Assembly: GCF_900473935.1 (NCBI RefSeq)
Contig: NZ_UCNN01000007.1
Coordinates: forward strand, 1 to 64,000
Origin: Synechococcus sp. UW105
Lineage (GTDB): Bacteria; Cyanobacteriota; Cyanobacteriia; PCC-6307; Cyanobiaceae
DNA: 64,000 nucleotides
Reading direction: 5' to 3'
Position 1 is the stretch's first letter. Every line of letters starts with the position of its first letter. The notes beneath the pieces were generated by a model. That model was not told the DNA's origin, ran no database searches, and saw only the letters and a program-made list of their open reading frames with translations. Of this stretch, positions 7,110-16,026 are shown one piece after another. The translations under genes and the position numbers were made by a program.

Positions 7110-8021
7110 GTGCTGCCGCTTGTCTACCACCCTCTGTATTCAGCCCCCCTACCGAGCAGCCATCGCTTCCCGATGGCCAAATTCAAGCTGCTCTATCACC
7201 ATCTGCTGCACAGCTCCCTCATTCAGGAACAACAGATCCACCGGCCACTGAGCATCAGCAGGCGTGATCTCGAACTCGCGCACAATCGGCAGTACCACCA
7301 ATCTTTTTGCCGGGGCAGCCTCACCCGTGAAGAGCAACGCCGCATTGGCCTGCCATGCACCCGTCCCCTGGTGCAGCGCACCTGGCTGGCAGTAGGAGGC
7401 ACCCTGCTCACAGCTCGTCTGGCACTCGAGACAGGCTTGGCCTGCCATCTTGCCGGTGGCACCCACCATGCGCATCCCAGCTTCGGCAGCGGGTTCTGCA
7501 TCTTCAATGACTGTGCCGTCGCCGCCTCAGTGCTGCTTCAGCAAGCCTTTGTGCAGCAGGTGCTGGTGATCGATCTGGACGTCCACCAAGGGGATGGGAC
7601 CGCCGCCATCTTCGCCCAGGAGCCAAGGGTGTTCACCCTGTCGGTGCATGCCGCCAGCAACTTTCCTCTGCGCAAGGTGAGCAGCGACTTAGACATCCCC
7701 CTTGAGGATCAAGCCGATGATGAGGCCTACATGGCTGCCATCGGTGATCTATTACCAGATCTACTGGATCACCTGAAGCCAGATCTCGTTTTCTACAACG
7801 CAGGTGTAGACCCACATCGCGACGACAAGCTTGGACGACTTCGCCTCACCGACCAGGGATTGCTGAATCGCGACCGCCTGGTGATTGACGCCTGTTTACG
7901 CAGAAGCCTTCCGATCGCCACCGTGATCGGCGGCGGCTACGACGCGATCACCCCGCTCGTAGAACGGCACGCAATCGTATTCAGGGCAGCCGTCGAACAG
8001 GCCAGGCTCTTCGGGATCTAA
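7110..8021 (+). CDS. Histone deacetylase family (AcuC/AphA-like) zinc hydrolase
   Basis: This 303-residue enzyme removes acyl groups from lysines or small amides (polyamines) using zinc. The visible motifs follow the family order: GGTHHAHPSFGSGFCIFND (active-site His pair), IDLDVHQGDG (zinc Asp and His), NAGVDPHRDD (zinc Asp) and GGGY near the end (transition-state Tyr). The N-terminus VYHPLYSAP starts the fold directly, so GTG 7110 is reasonable although no clear ribosome site is visible; the hairpin at 7063-7106 ends just before it. The substrate is unknown. Cyanobacteria lack histones, so metabolic protein deacylation or polyamine deacetylation are the candidates. Confidence 0.93.
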   Translation: MLPLVYHPLYSAPLPSSHRFPMAKFKLLYHHLLHSSLIQEQQIHRPLSISRRDLELAHNRQYHQSFCRGSLTREEQRRIGLPCTRPLVQRTWLAVGGTLLTARLALETGLACHLAGGTHHAHPSFGSGFCIFNDCAVAASVLLQQAFVQQVLVIDLDVHQGDGTAAIFAQEPRVFTLSVHAASNFPLRKVSSDLDIPLEDQADDEAYMAAIGDLLPDLLDHLKPDLVFYNAGVDPHRDDKLGRLRLTDQGLLNRDRLVIDACLRRSLPIATVIGGGYDAITPLVERHAIVFRAAVEQARLFGI

Positions 8022-8450
8022 CACCGTGGCCTACAACATCAGCTGACTCAGCAAAAGCTTGAAACAGCAATGCATGACGCCTCACCTTTGACACTCACAC
8101 CAACACTCACCTTTTTGAAAACCAATACACCCGGGCAAAAAGCAACAAGCTTTAGACACAAAGAAGCTGCTTGACAAAGGCTCTCCCGTCAAGCAGATAC
8201 GGAATGCCCACGATGCGCCCAACACAAACGAGCACAACTGGTGTCAACCCAGCAGGAAGATTGAAACCAAAAGGCCTACAAGAAGGCTACGAACATAAGG
8301 CTGTATACCGACTGGACAACACTTCCCAACGACGATCGCCTCAACACAAGCAACCTCACCCCTATCCCTTCAGCCGCAACCCTTCGAGACCGGCTCATAA
8401 CAGGCAGAGCCACAAAACCATTCAGGGAACCACAACAGAAGGCTTACTGC
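8022..8450. other. Intergenic stretch without a convincing gene
   Basis: About 430 bases. A rightward frame at 8171-8458 is open, but it is rich in Gln, Thr, Pro and Arg with no fold-like pattern and overlaps the end of a clear membrane-protein gene on the other strand. I see no hairpin or RNA gene. Confidence 0.5.
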
Positions 8451-8801
8451 CTAGGTAACAACGTTGCCGTAATAGCGCCTGACATCAGGCTTGATCCAGA
8501 AGATCAGAAGCGGGATCGTGACCGGCAGGCAACACATGCTGGTCATACCGATGGCAATCAAAACAAGAATCCACACCCAAACCCATGGCTTCGGAGGCAG
8601 AAAGAGTGGAACAAATGAGATCACAAGACAAGGTATCCCTAAAACAAGAAAGACCAAACCAGTAACGAAAGCCTCTTCTTCGCCTGACAGAAACATCAAG
8701 GGCGACAAAAGAATCAAAATTAAATACATCAAAGACAACGCACCCATATACACCTTTGCCCAGAGAACAACACCAGGCCTCTTGACAGGAGCAACAGTCA
8801 T
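8451..8801 (-). CDS. Small integral membrane protein
   Basis: This is a 116-residue frame. Three hydrophobic segments at about residues 15-36 (VYMGALSLMYLILILLSPLM), 45-67 (VTGLVFLVLGIPCLVISFVPL) and 71-100 indicate membrane spans. The C-terminus is short and basic (KPDVRRYYGN). The family is not recognised. Confidence 0.7.
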   Translation of the reverse strand: MTVAPVKRPGVVLWAKVYMGALSLMYLILILLSPLMFLSGEEEAFVTGLVFLVLGIPCLVISFVPLFLPPKPWVWVWILVLIAIGMTSMCCLPVTIPLLIFWIKPDVRRYYGNVVT

Positions 8802-8958
8802 TCGCTCAAACTAACTGTCTGAAGACTAGGACAGGGACCCAAGCCCTTTCCACTGATTAGAGAGGTAGAGCCACTACCTGCGAAAGCAATTAAACCAATA
8901 GAAGCATTATCTAAAAAGGCCAATCGAAGAGGGAATCAAGCAATCAGGACGGCTTGAA

Positions 8959-9237
8959 CTAGCTTCCATCGCTCTTGCGGCAATAGCCTCCACCTGCATT
9001 GGCCCATCCCGAAGGGCAAGCCTCACCCTTCGACGGTTGCACGGTGTGGGTCATCAGCCCAAGAGTGCTGCAGGTCCCCTTAGCAGTATCCACATATCCC
9101 ATTGGACAGATCTCCCGGAGCTTGGGGACCACGCGCTGGCCCCAAGCTCCAGGCGCACAAACTGAATGGATGAGGGCACCACCAACGGCGGTGGCACCCA
9201 TGACGCCTCCCACCAGTCTCCAGTGTTGGAGCTTCAC
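8959..9237 (-). CDS. Exported Cys-containing hypothetical protein
   Basis: This is a 92-residue frame. The hydrophobic N-terminus (LVGGVMGATAVGGALIHSVCA) is a probable signal peptide or anchor. The mature part has two similar Cys-containing units, EICPMGYVDTAKGTCSTLG and EACPSGWANAGGGYCRKSDG, each with a CP.G(Y/W) start and a second Cys about ten residues on. This internal duplication suggests two small disulfide-bonded loops. The function is unknown. Confidence 0.65.
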   Translation of the reverse strand: MKLQHWRLVGGVMGATAVGGALIHSVCAPGAWGQRVVPKLREICPMGYVDTAKGTCSTLGLMTHTVQPSKGEACPSGWANAGGGYCRKSDGS

Positions 9238-9309
9238 ACCATCAAGACATTGACATCCACACGTTAGGCAGCTTGTTCAACCCAGACTGAGCGCAGATCA
9301 GCCAGAACC

Positions 9310-9594
9310 ATGGCAACAACCCTGCTCAATCAAGCGGAGATCCAGGCACTTCCCCAGACCCTGCCTCAATGGCAACTGGTGGATGGGAGGCTTGAACGCC
9401 ACTGGACGTTTTCCAATTTCGTGAGCGCCTGGGGATTCATGAGCCAGGTCGCCCTGCTGGCAGAAGCCATGAACCACCATCCCAACTGGAGCAACGTTTA
9501 TTCCCGTGTCACGATCCAACTGAGCACCCATGATCTGGGCGGACTTTCCAATCTCGACCTCGACCTGGCGCGGGCGATCGACGCGCTGAGCTGA
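9310..9594 (+). CDS. phhB: Pterin-4a-carbinolamine dehydratase (PhhB/DCoH family)
   Basis: This is a 94-residue enzyme that dehydrates 4a-hydroxy-tetrahydropterin, recycling pterin cofactor; in cyanobacteria the exact partner hydroxylase is often unclear. The family signature is visible: W.L...L.R.W.F..F, then MNHHPNWSNVYSRVTIQLSTH with the paired His of the active site, and GGLSNLDLDLA. Length is typical (about 95). It lies 60 bases before the cobW-like gene and could be cotranscribed with it. Confidence 0.9.
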   Translation: MATTLLNQAEIQALPQTLPQWQLVDGRLERHWTFSNFVSAWGFMSQVALLAEAMNHHPNWSNVYSRVTIQLSTHDLGGLSNLDLDLARAIDALS

Positions 9595-9654
9595 TCCCTG
9601 CCAGCATGAGCAAATCTGGCGGCCGATGAGCGCCCTTTTCACCTGCGACAGCCA

Positions 9655-10794
<1,140 letters not shown>

Positions 10795-10879
10795 CACACG
10801 CCTCTGGATGACAGGGCTGCAATTACGACAAGCAGGATCTGGTCAACGTGTTTAAGGTGACATGACTTTGGGAGACGGC

Positions 10880-11026
10880 ATGGTTGAACTCCTTACCGCA
10901 GCGCTCGCGCTCACAGCAATCTGCGTTGCTGTGCTGATGCTTGCCGACTCCGACGACGACAACAGCGGTGGCGGCCTCATGGAACCCTCCCTCGTTCCCA
11001 TTCCGATTCGAACCAACCGGCGCTGA
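10880..11026 (+). CDS. Very small acidic membrane protein
   Basis: The ATG at 10880 gives 48 residues (an in-frame ATG at 10862 would give 54). Residues 3-20 (ELLTAALALTAICVAVLM) form one hydrophobic span, followed by an acidic DSDDDN patch, a Gly turn and a Pro-containing basic end (PIPIRTNRR). A clean terminator starts 29 bases after the stop, supporting a real short gene. The function is unknown. One-span miniproteins of this kind are common in photosynthetic and transport complexes of cyanobacteria. Confidence 0.6.
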   Translation: MVELLTAALALTAICVAVLMLADSDDDNSGGGLMEPSLVPIPIRTNRR

Positions 11027-11054
11027 AGGTGCCGTGATCACCATGCGACTCATC

Positions 11055-11077
11055 CCCGCCCAAGAGGCGGGTTTTTT
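11055..11077 (+). terminator. Intrinsic terminator
   Basis: CCCGCC (11055-11060) pairs with GGCGGG (11066-11071) around CAAGA, followed by six T. It separates the miniprotein gene from the iron-permease unit. Confidence 0.85.
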
Positions 11078-11108
11078 GATGCCTGCAGCGACCAACACAA
11101 AGCGCTAT

Positions 11109-11123
11109 TGCGTATCATTATCA
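11109..11123. promoter_or_regulatory. Fur-box-like operator
   Basis: TGCGTATCATTATCA matches the 7-1-7 Fur consensus TGATAATnATTATCA at 11 of 14 positions, with a perfect right half. It also sits inside a larger inverted repeat (GCGTATC 11110-11116, GATACGC 11131-11137). It lies 18 bases before a 38-codon ORF and 131 bases before the iron permease. Repression by Fur under iron sufficiency is inferred from match and context. Confidence 0.6.
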
Positions 11124-11141
11124 TCGTCCCGATACGCGCTA

Positions 11142-11258
11142 ATGCGGTTCAGTTTGAACAGGGCCTTCTGGCTACGAACCGCATCCCTCTCGAGACTCCT
11201 GGCTTCGGCACTGAAGGGCAAAGCCGTGGAGCTGATGACTGCTAATCGCTGGCGATGA
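11142..11258 (+). CDS. 38-residue basic leader ORF coupled to the iron permease
   Basis: The frame reads MRFSLNRAFWLRTASLSRLL ... NRWR, with many Arg and no acidic patch. Its TGA overlaps the ATG of the iron permease (ATGA at 11255-11258), the standard arrangement for translational coupling. It begins right after a Fur-box-like site. It may be a regulatory leader peptide or a small amphipathic protein. No homolog is known to me. Confidence 0.5.
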   Translation: MRFSLNRAFWLRTASLSRLLASALKGKAVELMTANRWR

Positions 11259-12829
11259 GTCAGCCAGCTGGGTCACCAAGCCCCTCGAAACGCATCCTCT
11301 GGGGACCAAACCGCAGGCTGCTCAGCCTTCTGGCCATGCTGCTGGCAGTGCTGGCGCTGCTCCCCCTGGTCGGGCTAATTGGAGCAGGGCTCCAAGGGAT
11401 GAGGGATGGGTCAGCCAGTCTGGGCGCCGATGGTGTTGAGCAGATCAGAGGCACGATCAGCCTGCTGATCGGCACCACCTTGCTGGGCTCCCTAGTCGGC
11501 ACTACCAATGGCTGGCTCCTCGCCAATTGCCGCTTCCCAGGACGCCGACTCCTGCGCATCGCTCAGCTGATTCCGCTGGCCACCCCCTCCTACCTCCTCG
11601 CCGCCACCTTGGTGGACCTTGGCAGCCCCCATGGTGTGCGCATCTATGGCCTCGGTTGGGGGGTGGTGGTGATGGCACTCTCCACCTATCCCTACGTCTT
11701 TCTCCTAAGCACGGAAAGTTTCACGATCTGCGGCCGCCGCCAACTGGAGGCCTGTCGCTGCCTTGGCGTCGGCCCCTGGAACAGCTTCTGGCGGATCGCG
11801 CTGCCAATGGCAATGCCAGCAATCGGTGCCGGCATTGCCCTCATGGGCATGGAGGTGGTGAATGAACTTGGCGCTGTGCGCCTGCTCGGCATCCCCAGCC
11901 TCTCCTCGGGAATCCTCCAGGCCTGGGAAACGGAGGGCAACCCTGCCGGTGCTGTTGGTCTGGCCCTGATCACCCTCTGCATCGTGATGGTGCTGCTGGG
12001 AGGAGAGCGTCAGATGCGTCGGCGCAGTCGTCGCTGGTCAGAAGGAGTCGCCGGAGGCGAATCCCCGGCTTGGCCCCTGCATGGAGGCCGGGCGATCACA
12101 GCGCAGCTGCTTGGCTCCATTCCACCCCTGCTGAGCCTGGGCACTCCTCTGCTCTGGGCGGGCATGAACGTTGACCAACTCGGACAAGGGCTCTCACCCG
12201 AACTACTGCTGCTCACGGGGCGAAGCTTCGGCCTAGCCCTTGCCGCCGCCGGGATTGCACTCGTGGCAGCCCTGCTGCTTTCCATCGCCAAACGCTGGAG
12301 CCAAGCCCGCTGGCTCCAAAGCCTCACCTTCCTCGCTGGCATGGGCTACGCGATCCCAGGCGTGGTGCTGGCCTTAGGCCTGCTGCTGCTGGGCGGGCCA
12401 TGGCAACTGGCCCCACTCCTGCTCCTGCTCTGGGGGTACAGCGATCGCTTTCTGGCCGTCGCCAAAGGAGGCCTCGACGCCGCCTTGGAACGACTCTCCC
12501 CCAGCCTCGACGAGGCGGCCACCGGCCTCGGCTGTCGATGGCCTGATGTGCTGCAACGCATTCATTTACCACTGCTGCGCGGCCCGCTTGCTGTGGGTGG
12601 CTTACTGGTGTTCGTCGACACCGTGAAAGAACTACCGCTCACCTTGTCCTTACGCCCCTTCGACTTCGACACGCTGTCAGTTCGGGTGTATCAGTACGCC
12701 AGCGATGAGCGTCTGGCGGCAGCGCTATGGCCAACGCTCATGATTCTGGCCCTCGGCCTGATGGCATCTCTGGCTCTGGTGCCAGGTCTCGACCACAGCC
12801 CCAAGGATCAGAACCCGGTCAAAGATTGA
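11255..12829 (+). CDS. futB: Iron(III) ABC transporter permease (FutB/SfuB type)
   Basis: This is a 524-residue inner-membrane protein formed by two fused permease domains, typical of ferric-iron (Fbp/Sfu/Fut) uptake. Each half carries an EAA-type loop that contacts the ATPase: EACRCLGVGPWNSFWRIALP in the first and DEAATGLGCRWPDVLQRIHLP in the second. Around 12 hydrophobic spans are visible. No binding protein or ATPase gene is adjacent, as is common for dispersed fut genes in cyanobacteria. The upstream Fur-like site agrees with an iron role. The C-terminal end overlaps the convergent PhoX-like gene by 22 bases. Confidence 0.9.
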   Translation: MSQPAGSPSPSKRILWGPNRRLLSLLAMLLAVLALLPLVGLIGAGLQGMRDGSASLGADGVEQIRGTISLLIGTTLLGSLVGTTNGWLLANCRFPGRRLLRIAQLIPLATPSYLLAATLVDLGSPHGVRIYGLGWGVVVMALSTYPYVFLLSTESFTICGRRQLEACRCLGVGPWNSFWRIALPMAMPAIGAGIALMGMEVVNELGAVRLLGIPSLSSGILQAWETEGNPAGAVGLALITLCIVMVLLGGERQMRRRSRRWSEGVAGGESPAWPLHGGRAITAQLLGSIPPLLSLGTPLLWAGMNVDQLGQGLSPELLLLTGRSFGLALAAAGIALVAALLLSIAKRWSQARWLQSLTFLAGMGYAIPGVVLALGLLLLGGPWQLAPLLLLLWGYSDRFLAVAKGGLDAALERLSPSLDEAATGLGCRWPDVLQRIHLPLLRGPLAVGGLLVFVDTVKELPLTLSLRPFDFDTLSVRVYQYASDERLAAALWPTLMILALGLMASLALVPGLDHSPKDQNPVKD

Positions 12830-14952
12830 CCGTCTCGGCGCTGAACCGCCACCACCCCCGGTCGCGGTGGGCGAGCTGGTGCTTGGGCTGGCCAGTTTGA
12901 CCCCAATGGCACCGTGCGTAACTGCTTGATCGGCTGGCCATCGCTGTCCTGAACCTGATGGGCCTGCACAACCTCAGCCCCTTGAAGGCGACGGCCATTG
13001 CGCTCACCTGGATGCTGAACCGCCAGGAACAGACTGCGCTCCTGACCATCAAGGCTGAGGCCGCAGAGTTCCGATTCCATCGGAGCAATCGCGAAACAGG
13101 CTGCCAACTCCGCGCTGCCTTTCGCTGCACGGGGAATGAACCAGCAAGTGTTATTGCCGAAGACGTCTGCATCTTGGCCGACGTGATCGGTCACAACCCA
13201 AAGATTCCCGCCGCGATCGATGGCAAGGTTGTCGGGATTGGAGAATCCCAGCCCTCCGCACCAGGGTTCCCCCCCGGTGGCAGCCATGCGCCACCGAAAG
13301 CGGCAACCATCCACCTCACTGATCCGCATCACCCAGCCATGCGACCAGGTGGCTTGGCCATCAGGGCCTCGAAAAATCGCCGGGTCTGCTCCGCCCTGAC
13401 CATCGGCAGTCCCTGAGGTGAAGGCCACCAGCAGGTCACCGCTGATCGGGTCGAGTTCGGTGTCTTCGGGGCGCGCCGTCGGCGTAGCCCCAATCGCACT
13501 CGCGGCGAGATGGGCATCCACCAAGATGGCCCCCTGCAAGGCGTCACCTTTGCCCAGGTAGAGGCTGGCCAAATCAGGGTAAAGGCGGGCATAAGCGGCC
13601 ACGGCCTCATCGTCACGAAAGAGCTCTGCACCCGCTTGGCTTCGATCGCAATGGGGCAAGGCAAGCGGACAGTCGATCCCCGCCGCCGCATACGCGCTCG
13701 GGAGAAAAGGCCGCACAGACGTCTCGGGACGCAAAGGCAGCCACTCCCCACTGCCATCGGGACTGAAGCGGGCCACCTGCAGCTCACCCTTCTCAAGCAA
13801 GCGCGAATTGGACGGATCCTGAGGCGAACTAAGCCGTTCCGCACTGACATAGCGATAGAGATGCCCCCCACGGCGATCACAGCCCGAATACACCTGCAGG
13901 TATTCACCGGCCACAGCCCGCACCGCCACAGCTTCGTGGCGAAAGCGCCCAAGAGCGGAATGTTTCAGCACGGTTGAGTGCGGATCCAGCGGATCAATCT
14001 CCACCATCCAGCCGTACTTGTTGCCGGCGAGACCATAGACATTGCCCAGCCCCTTAAGACGCCCCTCCCGACACTCAAAGGGGCAAGCCTGCAGTGCCTG
14101 GGCACTGCCATCGGCATACACCGCCTCTGGCACTTGAACCTGAAAGTTTTCCTCGGCACTGAGCACCGTGCCCCAGGGGGTCATGCCTCCGGCGCAGTTC
14201 GCGAAGGTGCCGATCACAGCGGTACCAAGTCCATCGTCGTAACCAATCCGGCTAGAGGCCGAGAACACCGCCTGAGCAGGGCCTGTGGTCTGAAGACAAC
14301 GCTCCGGCTTGTACCAACCAGCCAGACCATCAATACGGCGCTCACGAGGATCCAGATGCCGAGTCCACACCCCCTGAGCCGACCGGCGCAGGTGAATCAC
14401 CCCGATTCCCAGATCAGCCATGGCCTGATCACTCACAGTCCGGATCAGATCCAAAAGCGGATCATCAGACTCCAGAGCACTCGCATCAATCACACCGCCG
14501 CGGGACGCCAACGCATCCACCAAGCCTTGCCAGGGCAGCGGTGCAGCGATCACGTCCGCAAAGCCATCCGCCCATGGCCGAGGGCTGATGTATTCGAAAT
14601 TGACGCTCAGTAGGGCGCGGTCCGTCCCCAGAGCCACAAAGCCGAGATAGTCGTTGTTGAAGCCAAACCGACCATTGGCAAGCGGGTCTCCCCAAGCCGC
14701 GATGAGATCGGCTCGGAACTCCTCAGGCACGACCAGCCGGTCGTCGATGCTCACGCGGCGATACACCTCCCTCTGCTCAGCAGTGGAGAGACCATCACTG
14801 TCCAGCGGCAAGGGTGTGGCCACGGGCGTGAACGGCCAGGAGGGCCCTGTCGAGGTCGACAAGGCAGAAGCCACTCCTTCCTCAGTCGACTGAGAGAGCA
14901 CCAGGCCCGCACTGCCAAGACCGAGCAGGCTGAGCGCCGAACGGCGATGCAT
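12808..14952 (-). CDS. PhoX/DUF839 family alkaline phosphatase-like protein
   Basis: This is a 714-residue exported protein. The N-terminus MHRRSALSLLGLGSAGLVLS is a probable Tat signal with twin Arg. DUF839/PhoX signatures are visible: FNNDYLGFVALG, VNFEY, AGGMTPWGTVLSAEENF, and SNPDNLAIDRGGNLWVVTD. Characterised PhoX enzymes are Ca/Fe-dependent periplasmic phosphatases used under phosphate limitation, but many DUF839 members are untested. Its start lies 71 bases inside the upstream phytase-like gene on the same strand, so the two are probably cotranscribed. No Pho box could be identified. Confidence 0.85.
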   Translation of the reverse strand: MHRRSALSLLGLGSAGLVLSQSTEEGVASALSTSTGPSWPFTPVATPLPLDSDGLSTAEQREVYRRVSIDDRLVVPEEFRADLIAAWGDPLANGRFGFNNDYLGFVALGTDRALLSVNFEYISPRPWADGFADVIAAPLPWQGLVDALASRGGVIDASALESDDPLLDLIRTVSDQAMADLGIGVIHLRRSAQGVWTRHLDPRERRIDGLAGWYKPERCLQTTGPAQAVFSASSRIGYDDGLGTAVIGTFANCAGGMTPWGTVLSAEENFQVQVPEAVYADGSAQALQACPFECREGRLKGLGNVYGLAGNKYGWMVEIDPLDPHSTVLKHSALGRFRHEAVAVRAVAGEYLQVYSGCDRRGGHLYRYVSAERLSSPQDPSNSRLLEKGELQVARFSPDGSGEWLPLRPETSVRPFLPSAYAAAGIDCPLALPHCDRSQAGAELFRDDEAVAAYARLYPDLASLYLGKGDALQGAILVDAHLAASAIGATPTARPEDTELDPISGDLLVAFTSGTADGQGGADPAIFRGPDGQATWSHGWVMRISEVDGCRFRWRMAATGGEPWCGGLGFSNPDNLAIDRGGNLWVVTDHVGQDADVFGNNTCWFIPRAAKGSAELAACFAIAPMESELCGLSLDGQERSLFLAVQHPGERNGRRLQGAEVVQAHQVQDSDGQPIKQLRTVPLGSNWPAQAPARPPRPGVVAVQRRDGQSLTGF

Positions 14953-15922
14953 GACGAGGAGCCAACACGGTGACCCAGCTTCGCTGAAGCGGGTTGAAGT
15001 TGTCGTCGCTCACGGCTACAAGAGTGCGCCGTCCGTCCGGAAGCCGCGGCCCCCAGGCCAATCCCTCCCAATTATCCGCCGGCAGACCAGCATCGAGAAG
15101 ATCCCATCCCACGAGAGGCTGGAGCACCGGAGCGCCGGAATGAAGCACTAACCGCGCCCCCCACTGAGCAGGAGGCTGATAACGACGCACCAGAGCCAGA
15201 ACACCGGGGTGATCCTGCAAGGCCAGCAATTCGGTCAGACCTTGCACCATGGACGATGAACGAACGGCAGGTCCAATCGGGAGAGACCCGAGCTCGCTCC
15301 AGCCTCCATCCAGGCTGAACGCAGCAAGCCGAACCTGATCGAAACCAACGACAGACTTGTCCTGAAGCAAGGGTGCTTCCGCTGCAACGAGCAGGGAACC
15401 ATCCGCACGAGAGGTGAGAGATTCAGGTCCCTTATTGGTCGCTAGCCCAAAGCCATCGGAGAACTGCCAGGTCCGAGGCAGATCCCATTGCTGCTCAAGG
15501 CGTCCGTCCCGCAGAGACACCCGCAGAAGCTGAGCCGGACGATCGTGTTGCCGGTGACCTTCGCTGACGATCCAGGCCTGGTCGCCTCGCAACACCAGCC
15601 CCTCTCCATCGAGACGCACCGGCAACGGTTTGCCTTGTGACCTGCGCAGCATGAGACTCAGCCCCATCTCCAGAGGCCGGCCGGTTTGAATCCAACGGGC
15701 CAAGCCCCGAACAGGCACCAGATGCCCCTGAGGCGCATCACTCAGCAACCAGAGCTTGTCATCATCAGCCGCATACGCCGCCGCTGAAAACCCACCCAGC
15801 GGCTTGCCATCATCCGCCCGTCGAGGCAAGGCCTGCTGCCGCACCAGCTCCCAACCTGCCGATAGCGGGCAAGGGAGAGCATCAGTCCAGGACGGCAGAT
15901 CCACGGCGGTCATCGGTCCCAT
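14882..15922 (-). CDS. Phytase-like esterase (PF13449 type), apparently lacking its signal peptide
   Basis: This is a 346-residue beta-propeller-like protein: GGFSAAAYAADDDKLWLLSDA near residue 43, repeated LTSRADGSLLVAAEA-type blades, and NWEGLAWGPRL with the Asn-x-Glu-Gly motif of esterase-like phytase domains. The ORF begins MGPMTAV with no export signal, yet a perfect signal peptide lies directly upstream in another frame (15993-15910). One extra G in the GGG run at about 15918-15920 would join them. It is therefore either a recently frameshifted gene, a sequence error or an unusual coupled pair. It is followed by the overlapping PhoX-like gene. Confidence 0.8.
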   Translation of the reverse strand: MGPMTAVDLPSWTDALPCPLSAGWELVRQQALPRRADDGKPLGGFSAAAYAADDDKLWLLSDAPQGHLVPVRGLARWIQTGRPLEMGLSLMLRRSQGKPLPVRLDGEGLVLRGDQAWIVSEGHRQHDRPAQLLRVSLRDGRLEQQWDLPRTWQFSDGFGLATNKGPESLTSRADGSLLVAAEAPLLQDKSVVGFDQVRLAAFSLDGGWSELGSLPIGPAVRSSSMVQGLTELLALQDHPGVLALVRRYQPPAQWGARLVLHSGAPVLQPLVGWDLLDAGLPADNWEGLAWGPRLPDGRRTLVAVSDDNFNPLQRSWVTVLAPRHASPFGAQPARSWQCGPGALSVD

Positions 15923-15993
15923 CCGGAAGCCAGCCCCGCAAGCGGCACCCAGGCAGTGGCGATCAAGCCCAACGACAACACAGCCCTACGCAT
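15910..15993 (-). other. Out-of-frame signal peptide for the phytase-like protein
   Basis: From ATG 15993 the sequence reads MRRAVLSLGLIATAWVPLAG then LASGWDR and stops at TGA 15912-15910, which overlaps the ATG at 15913. It has a basic n-region, hydrophobic core and small-residue cleavage site, as a Sec signal should. Inserting one base at the GGG run fuses it to the downstream protein as ...ASGWGPMTAVDLPSW. It is 33 bases after the stop of the upstream membrane-protein gene. Confidence 0.7.
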
Positions 15994-16026
15994 TGCGCAT
16001 ACCAGGCTCGAGCATCAGAGGGATCT

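Noticed and set aside
8171..8458. Rightward 95-codon frame between the deacetylase-family gene and a membrane protein
   Set aside because: Basic, Gln/Pro/Thr-rich sequence with no fold-like pattern, and its end overlaps a convincing leftward gene.
10823..11098. Leftward 91-codon frame between cobW and the iron permease
   Set aside because: It runs antisense through a terminator and a more convincing miniprotein gene.
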